DNA of 9,488 bases from Bacteroidota bacterium (GCA_008501835.1 QQUB01000606.1:1-9488); one strand, 5' to 3'; shown: positions 1 to 7,455, numbered from the stretch's first letter. Translations and numbers: made by a program. The notes: generated by a model not told the origin, from the letters alone.

Positions 1-9
1 TTAAATATT

Positions 10-20
10 CTCTCGAAGAG
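10..20 (-). other. small hairpin just after the herA stop
   Basis: CTCT-CGA-AGAG forms a 4-bp stem with a 3-nt loop directly beyond the herA stop codon (21-23, reverse strand). It could help 3'-end formation, but the stem is short and no T-tract follows inside the window. I do not call it a terminator. Confidence 0.2.
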
Positions 21-1919
21 TTAAGATTTTTTAGATAGTTCTCTAATTTTTGGAAAAAACTTTTTGACAGAAATATGAGGTATTGGCGTAGCAAAGCTAT
101 GGATTCTTAACCAATTAGGTGTTCCATTAAAGGGACTCTGAAACCAAAATTGACCATAGTTGAACCTACTAGCAATCATAGCAAGTTCTGGAGATAAATG
201 AGCATAGGCTGCGTTCCTTGGATTTATTTTCATCACCACCTTATTTGGACATTGATCTGGAACAATTTCGTGTAAATCCTTTGGGCTCTGGGTGCTTAAT
301 ATCAGGTTTATACCGAACTTCCTACCTTCACGTGATAATCTTTCAAAATTTGACCTTAACCGGTCAAATACATCTTTGTTAGCTATTCCCATAGGTCGTT
401 GAGGAATTATTTGGTGAGCTTCGTCAAAGAAAACAAAAGTTTCACCTTCGTTCCCATTTTTGTTTAATTTTTCATTTAATGTGTCGTTGTTTTGATTAAA
501 CCACTTCAAAATTTGCATTTCCCACATAATTCTTTCTTCATGATTTAAATCTGCAAGATAAAAAATTGAAGTTCCTTCCTCCCGAAATAATTCCAGTGGG
601 TTTTTTGAATGGGTATTAGATTTTATGTCATAATCAAAATATTTCCCCAGAGCATCAAGGGCTCTTTGAGCTGCTCCGAATGAGGATCGAAGATATTCTG
701 TACCAGTAATTTTATTTTTTATAGTCGCCTTTCCTCTATTTTTTGGATCATTTAGAACCTTCGTAATTGAATTTCTCAATTTTTCAATAGTGACTGGAAT
801 TTGTTCACTTTTGAAATGTTCTGCAAATTGGTCAAGAATAAGTACAGCTTGCTGAGAGCTAATCCTCATTAAATATTCTACATCTGAAGGTTTGTCTAAA
901 TCTTGAAGCCTTAATCCAATCTCTTCTACTTCAATTCCTTTTTTCTCACACAAAATTTTAAGCGCTGAAGCATTCTTTGACAAATTTTTGCTTTCACTAA
1001 TAGGTATAATTAATCTTAAGGGCTTTAATCTTTCATGTATATAATCTGAAGTAATAAAAGATCTGGTCTCTAATTCATTTGCATCTCCTTGCCAGGATAT
1101 TCTAGGGGTTAAAGTTATTTTATCTATTTCAGGAAGTAATAATTGAGCTATATCACCCTGGACATCTAACATTATCACCCTATTGTTATAGAATTTCCCA
1201 TTAGATCTTTTTAAATTTCTTAGTTCAAAGGCTAAATTTTTTAAAAATACTGTTTTACCTGAACCACTTTCTCCTACAATAAACATATGCTTATTCTCTA
1301 AATCCTGGACATCCCATTTATAAACCAAAAAATTTTCACCTCTATGAAAAGGAACATTTCCTGAGCCAACAGCTCCTAAAACAAGTCCATCTCGCTTGAT
1401 ATTTAAAATCTTGTCAAGTGTCGGTTCACCTTTTTCAAAACTATCTCTAACTTCAGGAACGAACATTTTACTAAAGGAAGATGGTGGCCTTTGGATAGGA
1501 GAAATATAATAGTTACTAACAATATTATCATTTTCAAACTCTTTGGGGATTTCCATTTCATAATCTAATGCAACCTTTACCACCATAGGTTGGTGGTGGT
1601 GTGGCCCACCAGGGATCTGTTCTAAAACTACATATGGACTAGTGGTTTCATCCTCCTGATATAACATGCTTTCTCTATCTGGGTTGAAGGGAGATATAGC
1701 TTTAAGACCTACTATTCGACCTGCAATCCAAAAGGGTTTAAATTTTTTTCCTTCTCTTTTAAGATCAAAAGTGAGTACTGTTGCACCAAGCGAAAGGCCT
1801 TCATTAATTTCTTCAGGTTTTTGGATAATAAATTCAGCAAAAGCACCTCTTTCATCAACGGTGAAAGGTGAATTAATGTCATCATAAGGCTTTGCATAAA
1901 TTCTTTGTTTCTTAATCAT
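21..1919 (-). CDS. herA: HerA-like DNA translocase ATPase (partner of NurA)
   Basis: This 632-residue protein is a HerA/FtsK-superfamily P-loop ATPase. Seen: an N-terminal beta-rich region (about 20-120, the place of the HAS barrel in HerA), a Walker A GESGSGKT at 216-223, a Walker B strand FVFFDEAH with D499 and E500, and the HerA-like segment REGRKFG at 530-536 followed by LILSTQSP (539-546), where Q544 fits the sensor position. Between the Walker motifs lies a long insert (about 270-450) that is probably helical. Known of the family: HerA forms a hexameric ring that pumps duplex DNA and loads or activates NurA. The ATG at 1919 lies 3 nt after the nurA stop, so the two are almost certainly cotranscribed and translationally coupled. 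I see no damage to any key motif. A nuclease-free helicase role is unlikely given the neighbour. Function in phage defence is inference from context. Confidence 0.9.
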   Translation of the reverse strand: MIKKQRIYAKPYDDINSPFTVDERGAFAEFIIQKPEEINEGLSLGATVLTFDLKREGKKFKPFWIAGRIVGLKAISPFNPDRESMLYQEDETTSPYVVLEQIPGGPHHHQPMVVKVALDYEMEIPKEFENDNIVSNYYISPIQRPPSSFSKMFVPEVRDSFEKGEPTLDKILNIKRDGLVLGAVGSGNVPFHRGENFLVYKWDVQDLENKHMFIVGESGSGKTVFLKNLAFELRNLKRSNGKFYNNRVIMLDVQGDIAQLLLPEIDKITLTPRISWQGDANELETRSFITSDYIHERLKPLRLIIPISESKNLSKNASALKILCEKKGIEVEEIGLRLQDLDKPSDVEYLMRISSQQAVLILDQFAEHFKSEQIPVTIEKLRNSITKVLNDPKNRGKATIKNKITGTEYLRSSFGAAQRALDALGKYFDYDIKSNTHSKNPLELFREEGTSIFYLADLNHEERIMWEMQILKWFNQNNDTLNEKLNKNGNEGETFVFFDEAHQIIPQRPMGIANKDVFDRLRSNFERLSREGRKFGINLILSTQSPKDLHEIVPDQCPNKVVMKINPRNAAYAHLSPELAMIASRFNYGQFWFQSPFNGTPNWLRIHSFATPIPHISVKKFFPKIRELSKKS

Positions 1920-1922
1920 AGT

Positions 1923-3221
1923 TTAATAATCTTGTAAAAATTCTAATTGCTTCTCCCTTAATGCTGCTTCAGTCTGACGCTCTAAGATAATTTTTTCTGA
2001 AGTTAGTTTACACCTTTTATCCGCAAGAATCTGGACAAGAGGGGCGATTCTCCCAAGCTCATGTTGCCATGCAACAATGCTAATAGCCTCTTCCACCTTA
2101 TGTGGATTCTTATTATAAAATAAGTAAGGAATTTCTAATCTAAGATAAGTATGAGGTTTAGTTCTACTTAAGTAATAACATGAAATAGGTGTGAAATCAG
2201 AATCACCTCTCTGTTCAGAATTAGGATCAACTATTTTCTGTCTAGCTATCGGAGTTCCTATGATCAAAGGGGTTCTTTCCCCTGGTTTTAAAATTCTGGG
2301 CAAGATAATTGAATCTGAACTAATACCACGAATAGTATTATCTGTTATGTTTTGATTTTCAAACCAGTGTTTTCTTAATTTACCTTTTTTTAAAAGCAAT
2401 TGAACTAAGAGTCGAGAATCTTTTATTCTCTTTGAGCAACCTACAAGAATTTGATCTTCCCAAGTTTTAATTATTTTTAATAATTTAATCGTATCTTTTG
2501 CTGAGACGCTGGGAGAAAAAATAGGCCCATCCTTTATGCATACACACTTCTGATCTGTCTTAACATCTTTTAGACTCATTAGTTCTAAAGTTTGCATGAT
2601 TTTTACACCCCACCCTACAGCATGAGAACTAGGACTTTTATTGTTTTTATTTCTTTGATAATTAATAAATAATGGTTCAGTCAGATTATTGTTTAAATAT
2701 CTTCTTATTTCATTTTCATTTTCTTCAAGGTTGTATTCAGTTGAAATATTCAACCTATCATAATTAAAAATATTATAATCAGCTAAAGTAACAGCACTAG
2801 CATCTCGAAGTTTTTGATAGAAGTATGGTCTTAACCCCTCTTTGCTGTACCTGAAATTGACTATTGCGGCTCTTGCTAAAATAAAAAAGAAGGCACCTTT
2901 TTCAACACGTTCATTACTTCCGTCAATTGCGCAGATGTTTAAGTCAGAAATGGTTTCTGCTGTGGGAAATTCGATTTTTTTCGGATTTACTTCTTCTTTA
3001 TTAAGGAGTTCTAAATTAACGTATGGTTTGTCATGCATTCTATCCTCTCCAAAGGTAGTTAAATTTAACTCATCAAATTGATCGTCAGTAGAAATGACTT
3101 CCCAGGTCTCTGGTGGGCCTTGAGGAGGCGAAGCTTCGTATTTTTCTCTTGTATTTAGACTTTCTATAACACCTTGGAAAGTTCTAATTAGAGATATGCT
3201 GTTCTCTTCTATGGTTTTCAA
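1923..3221 (-). CDS. nurA: NurA-family 5'-3' nuclease
   Basis: This 432-residue protein matches the NurA domain (RNase H-like nuclease fold). Seen: the hallmark first strand ICAIDGSN with D100, a second acidic strand VCIKDGP with D231, the segment GCSKRIKDSRL (261-271) matching the family's 'SK' motif, and a C-terminal RLEIPY (361-366) matching the R-x-E-x-P motif. Residues 1-90 lie before the nuclease core and look like a family-specific extension. Known of the family: NurA is a Mn-dependent nuclease that, with HerA, resects DNA ends. The gene is first in a two-gene operon with herA. The start is odd: the codon at 3221 is TTG, an in-frame TGA lies three codons upstream, and the next in-frame ATG is codon 62, inside the conserved length. 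TTG is therefore preferred. No strong Shine-Dalgarno is visible before it. Confidence 0.86.
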   Translation of the reverse strand: MKTIEENSISLIRTFQGVIESLNTREKYEASPPQGPPETWEVISTDDQFDELNLTTFGEDRMHDKPYVNLELLNKEEVNPKKIEFPTAETISDLNICAIDGSNERVEKGAFFFILARAAIVNFRYSKEGLRPYFYQKLRDASAVTLADYNIFNYDRLNISTEYNLEENENEIRRYLNNNLTEPLFINYQRNKNNKSPSSHAVGWGVKIMQTLELMSLKDVKTDQKCVCIKDGPIFSPSVSAKDTIKLLKIIKTWEDQILVGCSKRIKDSRLLVQLLLKKGKLRKHWFENQNITDNTIRGISSDSIILPRILKPGERTPLIIGTPIARQKIVDPNSEQRGDSDFTPISCYYLSRTKPHTYLRLEIPYLFYNKNPHKVEEAISIVAWQHELGRIAPLVQILADKRCKLTSEKIILERQTEAALREKQLEFLQDY

Positions 3222-3245
3222 GCTAATTCAATTTTAAGAATTATA

Positions 3246-3277
3246 CAAATTACACTAAAAGTTATTTTATTACTCAA
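3246..3277 (-). promoter_or_regulatory. candidate nurA-herA promoter
   Basis: Read on the minus strand, TTG (3277-3275) is followed 22 nt later by TAATTTG (3252-3246). This resembles the Bacteroidota sigma pattern (TTTG, about 20 nt, TAnnTTTG) with one base missing in the -7 box. A perfect TATAAT also lies at 3245-3240, but no matching -35 is seen 17 nt upstream. The leader to the TTG start at 3221 would be short. It overlaps the hairpin at 3260-3285, so only one of the two readings may be right. Confidence 0.25.
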
Positions 3278-3285
3278 GAATAACT
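3260..3285 (-). terminator. AT-rich inverted repeat before nurA (possible attenuator)
   Basis: AGTTATT (3260-3266) and AATAACT (3279-3285) form a perfect 7-bp stem with a 12-nt loop. On the minus strand it is followed by TTTTAG. It starts at the stop codon of the 20-codon ORF and ends about 38 nt before the nurA start, which is the layout of a leader peptide plus attenuator. Only one of the seven pairs is G-C, so the stem is weak and may be chance in AT-rich DNA. Confidence 0.25.
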
Positions 3286-3346
3286 AAAAAATCCATATTC
3301 CCCTTAATTCTATTCGACTTAAATTTGAAGCAGTATATCCAATCAT
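3284..3346 (-). CDS. possible 20-residue leader peptide upstream of nurA
   Basis: A 20-codon ORF (ATG at 3346, TAG at 3286-3284) lies upstream of nurA on the same strand. It has one of the best ribosome sites in the window, AAGGAG 8 nt before the ATG. The peptide contains ASNL at residues 6-9 and IEL at 12-14. The same pattern, MI-x3-ASNL-x2-IEL, recurs in the small ORF at 5203-5328, and the shared DNA blocks have the same spacing. It could be a leader peptide, the stub of a decayed gene, or part of a DNA repeat. No function can be given. Confidence 0.3.
   Translation of the reverse strand: MIGYTASNLSRIELRGIWIF
3321..3346. repeat. dispersed repeat, copy 1 (12-mer + 8 nt + 6-mer)
   Basis: AAATTTGAAGCA (3321-3332), 8 nt, then AATCAT (3341-3346). 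The same two blocks with the same 8-nt gap occur at 5303-5328. On the minus strand they encode ASNL and MI of the two small ORFs. Confidence 0.5.
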
Positions 3347-3465
3347 GTTAATTTCTCCTTTTGAATTTTTCTGGTTGTTTTATTTGTTTGGGTATAATAC
3401 TGAAGTTTTAAGGGATTTGAATATAAACAGAATATTTTTATGTCCTAACCATATACTTTAGGAAT

Positions 3466-3477
3466 TATTTCGAAATA
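3466..3477. promoter_or_regulatory. 12-bp perfect palindrome, possible operator
   Basis: TATTTCGAAATA is a perfect palindrome in the divergent intergenic region, about 70 bp upstream of the candidate -7 box of the DUF6119 gene. A dimeric HTH regulator could bind it, and the island's own XRE protein is one candidate. I see no second copy near the XRE gene, so the link is inference. Confidence 0.25.
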
Positions 3478-3547
3478 TACATGACGACATAGATATATAA
3501 ATCGGGAATAAGGTCGATTATTAATAATATAGCCAATATATATGTAC

Positions 3548-3555
3548 TATATTTG
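3548..3555 (+). promoter_or_regulatory. candidate -7 box of the DUF6119 gene
   Basis: TATATTTG matches the Bacteroidota -7 consensus TAnnTTTG exactly and lies 29 nt before the ATG at 3585, giving a short leader. No clear TTTG is seen about 20 nt upstream, so the -33 half is weak. The region before the ATG is A-rich with no Shine-Dalgarno, as is common in this phylum. Confidence 0.35.
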
Positions 3556-3584
3556 TATATGCCAAATAACCAAAACTAAAATAA

Positions 3585-5135
3585 ATGCCAAAGTCAAGAA
3601 TTGCTATATGCTTATTCAATGATAGTATAGTAGAACTAAACCCTGAAGAATTAATTACAGGAAAAAACCTATCTAAAACCAATTTCACGGGAAATATTGC
3701 TAACGAAACACTCCTTTATCAAAGAAAGTCAGAACTATCAGTCCCCTCTTGGGTCGATATAGTTAAAAAGTTTGGAGAATTTGAATATGAAGATTTAAAA
3801 ACCGCATCCTCTGGAGCAATATTATTTATTAAAATTAATGGTAGAATTTTAGGCTGTTGTTTCGGAACTTCTGTTGCAAATATAAATAGAAATAATATTG
3901 AAACAGATTTTGGTTTGGGTGTCGCATTTCAAAATATGTTGAGCAATCAAACAAAGTCAATTGAATCATTTACTCTTGCTCATAATCCGTTAACTAACAA
4001 CAGAAATTCAACAGTACCTACTTCAAAACAAAATTTTAACATAGATACCTATCTTGAAAACATCACAGAACTGTCAGGGTACTTTTACAGGAACGGAAAA
4101 CGAACATTAATAAAGGGAAAGGAATTTTATTCAATGCCCTGCCCTAATACCATAGAAGAAATAGTCGAAGTTTGTGTTGATGTCGTATCAAAATATAATT
4201 TATCAATAAATGATGAAAACTTTTAGAGGCTAACTTCTACAAGAAGAGTAAAAGCTAAAGAAACTATTTCAGAACTTGATAAAGAACTATGCAGACTAAT
4301 TAGAGAAAGATCTGAAGATATATTTTTGATAGACTATGAGAACCTTGATAACTTATTTACGTATCGATTAACTCCAAAAGCAACAAATAGGTTGGAGTTG
4401 AATATTAAAGATTTTTATGAAAGTGTTGATGAAACCAAAGAAATAACCATTGGCTATTTAAAATATCGAAAAATAACTGTGCTTGATGAAGATTCTGAAG
4501 TAGTAAGAACCTGGCCTGTTTTCAGGTGCTTATTTGTAGAGTTTTTGATAGGAGAGGAAAACTTTATATTTTTTAAAGGGAAGTGGTATGTAATAGATGA
4601 AAATTATTTAGCTAGCCTTAGAAGCTTCATCCAGCGATACGAAGTAGAAGTAGACTTTCTGACACCGTGGAATGGTGTTGATAGCGAAGAAGATTTCAAC
4701 AATCAAATTGCAGTGGAGCTTAATGGGCAATGCTGGGATAGAAAGTTATACTATACTGATTTATATAGTTATGGAATAGAGTTTTGTGATGTTTTGAGTA
4801 CTGATCATATTTATCATGTCAAAAAATATACTGGCTCTCAATTGACTAGTCATTTATTGATGCAGACTACTGTTTCAGCACAATTGATGAACTCGGATAA
4901 AGATATTAGAAATTGGATAAACATAAAAGTTGAAGAAGATTTTGGAGGAGACAATCTAATTTTAAATGATGATCTTACCTTACGAAATAACGATATAGAG
5001 TATTTTATATTATTAATGAGTCAAAGAGACGGATTGCTATCAAATATTTTGCCTTTTTTTACTTTAATTACCATGCATTTAACAATAAAAAGAATTGTTC
5101 AATTGGGATTTAGCGTTAGAGTTGGTAAAATTTAA
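3585..5135 (+). pseudogene. DUF6119 / TIGR04141-family protein split by an in-frame TAG
   Basis: Two open stretches, 3585-4226 and 4326-5135, are in the same frame. Only the TAG at 4224-4226 (codon 214) separates them, and codons 215-247 between it and the second stretch are open. Read through, the product is 516 positions, near the family's usual length. Seen: in the N-terminal half, SSGAILFIKINGRILGCCFG (75-94) and ETDFGLGVAFQNM (106-118), typical of TIGR04141. In the C-terminal half, IEFCDVLS, the HVKKYTG-x2-LTSHLL segment and LPFF near the end, also typical. The family is sporadically distributed and often sits in variable islands; its biochemical activity is not known to me. The second stretch opens with TTG (4326) without a ribosome site, so it is not a separate gene. 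Either the gene is freshly dead, the base is an error, or the amber codon is read through. Confidence 0.85.
4224..4226 (+). other. in-frame amber codon interrupting the DUF6119 gene
   Basis: TAG follows a TTT codon and is followed by AGG-CTA-ACT. No frameshift is needed: the homologous frame continues on both sides. One substitution would restore a sense codon such as CAG, TGG, TAT or TTG. Confidence 0.85.
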
Positions 5136-5202
5136 TTTTGGTAATAAGAGCGTAATAAATGAAGTGTGTCAAAATTTGATTGGCTTTGCAATAAGGACAA
5201 TT

Positions 5203-5328
5203 TTACGTTGATTTAGGTGCCCAAGTTACAGCAATAGTAAAGGCCTTTATTTTATCTAATGTATTATTTTTCGGCCTCCTTGGATCCAATTCAATTATTC
5301 TCAAATTTGAAGCATCAGTCCTAATCAT
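5203..5328 (-). CDS. possible small protein or gene remnant (41 residues)
   Basis: The minus-strand ORF runs from ATG at 5328 to TAA at 5205-5203, with AAAGGA 11 nt upstream of the ATG. The frame is open further upstream to a TAG at 5409-5407 but has no better start there. The peptide is basic and looks protein-like: it has ASNL and IEL near the N-terminus, a DPRRPKNN segment at 15-22, and ends in TWAPKST. The N-terminal pattern matches the 20-codon ORF at 3284-3346, and both have an A-rich ribosome site before ATG-ATT. I do not recognise a family. It may be a true small gene, or the tail of a decayed gene of which the other copy is a second relic. Confidence 0.33.
   Translation of the reverse strand: MIRTDASNLRIIELDPRRPKNNTLDKIKAFTIAVTWAPKST
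5303..5328. repeat. dispersed repeat, copy 2
   Basis: AAATTTGAAGCA (5303-5314), 8 nt, then AATCAT (5323-5328): the same blocks and spacing as 3321-3346, about 1.98 kb away and in the same orientation. The 8-nt spacers hardly match, as expected if coding similarity rather than a recent duplication is being seen. Confidence 0.5.
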
Positions 5329-5510
5329 TCTAGCCACTATCCTTTGTGTTTTCCCACTTACGAGCTTTGCATAAAATAACGGTTTGTGTAGAGGGACACC
5401 TTCAAACTAAAAAGGAACATATCTTAGAAAAGAAATGATCCTTTTCGCCAATGAATTTGTAGTTGGAACGATTTAGACTGGTATAAGGTTAATGAATATA
5501 AAGTGGTATT

Positions 5511-7013
5511 ATGATATTGACAATAGAGAATCTGCGATCAAGAGATGAAGCCCAGCAGGTTGATTACATAGGAGAAAATTTAGATAAGGCTTTTGATGAG
5601 GGTAAAGTACCTTTTTTAGAGCACTTACTTGTACTCGCTGAAAATATAGTTACTGAGCTAGAGTCAGAAAAACTCATTACAAGAGTATTTTATAATGTTT
5701 CAAACGGATATTCTTATATAAGAAAACTCTCCAGAGCAGGTAAGAAAGATGATTGGCAATTTGATCAAGAAATTTTATTTAAAGAAGTTTTCTATTTGCG
5801 AAAGGCGATACAATCTGTTGGTTTTTCAGAAGTAGAAAGAGAACGACAATGTCAAATATACACAAATCTGGGAAACACGTTTAGCTACATTGGACGATTT
5901 GTTGATGCGCTTGAGATGTATGATTGTGCTCTCCAAATTATACAAGGTTTTCCAATGGCTATCGGTAATAAAGGGTACTCACTGTTTTACTATGCTAGGG
6001 CTACTCATAATGAAGATCACAGAGCGATTCTTTTACATAAAGCTAGAACCTATCTTTTGCATGCGCTTAATTTCCCCACTCTATTAGAAGGAGATGCAGA
6101 AAAAGGATTTACCGAATTGTTAGATAATATAGAAAAAATACTATCTGATGAATTCAAGAAAAGCACTTTAACTTTAGATGATTTCAAGTTGTCAAGCTAT
6201 GAGCCTGCTAGAAATTATCAATTATGGTGTTTAAGACATCGGCTTTACATAAACCCTATAAATGACCTTGGGGCGCATACTATTGCTAGCCATGATGTTT
6301 TAAATCTTCATTCACTAATGGTAAAGATCAAAGATCCGCCAATAATTATTGATTATATAAATCTTATAAAGCAAGAGTACTCTTCTGCTAGGTACTTTCT
6401 GTTCCAATATGACTCTGGAGAAGAAGATAGTATACCTGACCGTGATTTAGTTTTATTAGATACGAATCAGTACTTATTATTTTCACATCGTGCTGAATTA
6501 CTCAAATATTCCTTAAGGGGGCTATACTCAATTTTAGATAAAATTGCCTTTACAATCAACAAGTATTGGAATTTAGAGATTCCTGACTCAAAGGTTACTT
6601 TCCGTACTATTTGGTTTGAGAAAGATAGAAGAACACTAAAACCGTTTTTTAAAGACTCTGACAATTGGGCGCTGAGGGGACTTTTTTGGCTAAGCAGAGA
6701 TTTTTTTGAAAAACAGGACGATTTTCAAAGCGTACTTGAACCACAGGCTAAAGAGCTCGCTTTGATAAGAAACTTTGTAGAACATAAGTCCCTTAAAGTA
6801 AAGAGGAATGGTCCAACTCCTGAGTTTCGTTTGTATGAAAGTGAAGATAAGTCGTCTTATTCGATAACCGCTTCAGATTTACAGAAAAAAGTGCTTAAGT
6901 TGAGTAAGTTAGTCAGATCTGCAATTATATATTTGATATATTCAATTGATTATGCCGAATCAACAATATCAAAAAATGAATCGGCTCCAATAATATTATC
7001 AAGAAAGATGTGA
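5511..7013 (+). CDS. TPR plus LA2681-type HEPN domain protein (predicted RNase effector)
   Basis: This 500-residue protein has two parts. Residues about 85-215 are helical, with a clear TPR-like unit around 114-160 (YTNLGNTFSYIGRFVDALEM at 117-136). Residues about 320-475 match the LA2681-family HEPN domain: HRAELLKYSLRGLYSILDKI at 326-345, then the catalytic-type R-x4-H motif RNFVEH at R420-H425. Known of the family: HEPN proteins with an intact Rx4-6H motif are metal-independent RNases used in toxin, CRISPR and abortive-infection systems. The TPR part would be the sensor or partner surface. The gene stands alone, with 375 bp before it and a convergent regulator after it, so it may be a self-contained defence gene. 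The ATG at 5511 has only a weak AAAG before it. Activity is inferred; the family call is fairly sure. Confidence 0.85.
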   Translation: MILTIENLRSRDEAQQVDYIGENLDKAFDEGKVPFLEHLLVLAENIVTELESEKLITRVFYNVSNGYSYIRKLSRAGKKDDWQFDQEILFKEVFYLRKAIQSVGFSEVERERQCQIYTNLGNTFSYIGRFVDALEMYDCALQIIQGFPMAIGNKGYSLFYYARATHNEDHRAILLHKARTYLLHALNFPTLLEGDAEKGFTELLDNIEKILSDEFKKSTLTLDDFKLSSYEPARNYQLWCLRHRLYINPINDLGAHTIASHDVLNLHSLMVKIKDPPIIIDYINLIKQEYSSARYFLFQYDSGEEDSIPDRDLVLLDTNQYLLFSHRAELLKYSLRGLYSILDKIAFTINKYWNLEIPDSKVTFRTIWFEKDRRTLKPFFKDSDNWALRGLFWLSRDFFEKQDDFQSVLEPQAKELALIRNFVEHKSLKVKRNGPTPEFRLYESEDKSSYSITASDLQKKVLKLSKLVRSAIIYLIYSIDYAESTISKNESAPIILSRKM

Positions 7014-7032
7014 GGATTTCGCCCAATCAGAC

Positions 7033-7051
7033 GGTCCTGACCAGTGACCAG
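7033..7051. repeat. short palindrome and tandem 7-mer after the HEPN gene
   Basis: GGTC-CT-GACC (7033-7042) is a small inverted repeat. It overlaps TGACCAG repeated twice in tandem (7038-7044 and 7045-7051). The site sits just after the HEPN stop. It may be a remnant of a joining event or a weak RNA hairpin; it is too short to call a terminator. Confidence 0.3.
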
Positions 7052-7113
7052 TAAATTGTAACCAATCTAAACTAGAGTAAACCGGCAATTAAGCCCCCTG
7101 ACACATTGTCTAA

Positions 7114-7135
7114 AAAGCTGGTATGAAAAAGCTTT
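7114..7135 (-). terminator. terminator-like hairpin between convergent HEPN and XRE genes
   Basis: AAAGCT (7114-7119) pairs with AGCTTT (7130-7135) around a 10-nt loop. Read on the minus strand, it lies 12 nt after the XRE stop and the stem runs into a T-run (AGCTTTTTA), which fits a Rho-independent terminator for the XRE gene. On the plus strand an A/T-rich tail follows, so it might work weakly for the HEPN gene too. The stem is short. Confidence 0.4.
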
Positions 7136-7146
7136 AAATATTTTAC

Positions 7147-7455
7147 TTATGTGGGAGATTTCAGACCTTGTTCTATTGTCTTTTCACTAAGTGTATCATT
7201 GATTAAATTCCGAAATGGGATATAATCAAGAAAAGAAATAATCTTATTCACAAATTTTGCCCTTGGTTGGTTTCGATTTAACTCCCAGTTTGTAACTGTG
7301 TCAGTAGTAACTCCAAGAAGTTTTGCCACATCTGGTTGAGAAAGATTTCTATCTAGGCGCACCTTTCGAAGGTGATCGCCCAAAGTATTCAATTCCTCTG
7401 GATACGCCGGATTTACTGGTCTTTTCGATTTAAAACAAAAGTAACAACTATGCAA
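7147..7455 (-). CDS. XRE-family HTH transcriptional regulator, start unclear
   Basis: This 102-residue protein has a single HTH_3/XRE domain at about 23-78. Helix 2-turn-helix 3 is seen in SQPDVAKLLGVTTDTVTNWE (39-58), followed by the basic RNQPR. Before it lies YPEELNTLGDHLRK (18-31), a form common in lone XRE proteins of Bacteroidota. A CYFC pair sits at residues 4-7. The frame's first usable codon is TTG at 7455, exactly where the yifB sequence begins. The frame stays open a little further into yifB-derived DNA (to a TGA near 7525) but has no good start there. The original 5' end may therefore have been lost or replaced at the junction. It is likely an island regulator, with no visible target. 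It is convergent to the HEPN gene and has its own hairpin. Confidence 0.75.
   Translation of the reverse strand: MHSCYFCFKSKRPVNPAYPEELNTLGDHLRKVRLDRNLSQPDVAKLLGVTTDTVTNWELNRNQPRAKFVNKIISFLDYIPFRNLINDTLSEKTIEQGLKSPT

Larger units (their letters stand above)
3222..3584. other. divergent intergenic region, nurA / DUF6119 gene
   Basis: This 363-bp, very AT-rich stretch separates the minus-strand nurA-herA operon from the plus-strand DUF6119 gene, so it must hold both promoters. It contains a candidate -33/-7 pair for nurA, an inverted repeat, a 20-codon ORF with a good ribosome site, a 12-bp palindrome and a TATATTTG box, each listed separately. I see no tRNA, transposase or CRISPR repeat in it. 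Confidence 0.7.
5136..5510. other. intergenic region between the DUF6119 and HEPN genes
   Basis: This is a 375-bp gap between two plus-strand genes. It holds a minus-strand frame open from 5406 to 5203 and repeat copy 2. I see no strong terminator after the DUF6119 stop. No clear -33/-7 pair stands out before 5511, though TATAAG occurs upstream, near 5482. Confidence 0.6.

Noticed and set aside
1596..1607. Short His run (HHH) in HerA near residues 107-109 as a metal site
   Set aside because: Three adjacent His followed by Gln-Pro in a loop of the N-terminal barrel is no known metal motif, and nothing else supports it.
1666..1887. A plus-strand small protein within herA
   Set aside because: It is antisense to the herA N-terminal domain and has no ribosome site or family resemblance.
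4326..5135. The second half of the DUF6119 gene as an independent gene
   Set aside because: Its first codon is TTG without a ribosome site, it is in frame with the first half with only one TAG between them, and it matches the C-terminal half of one family.
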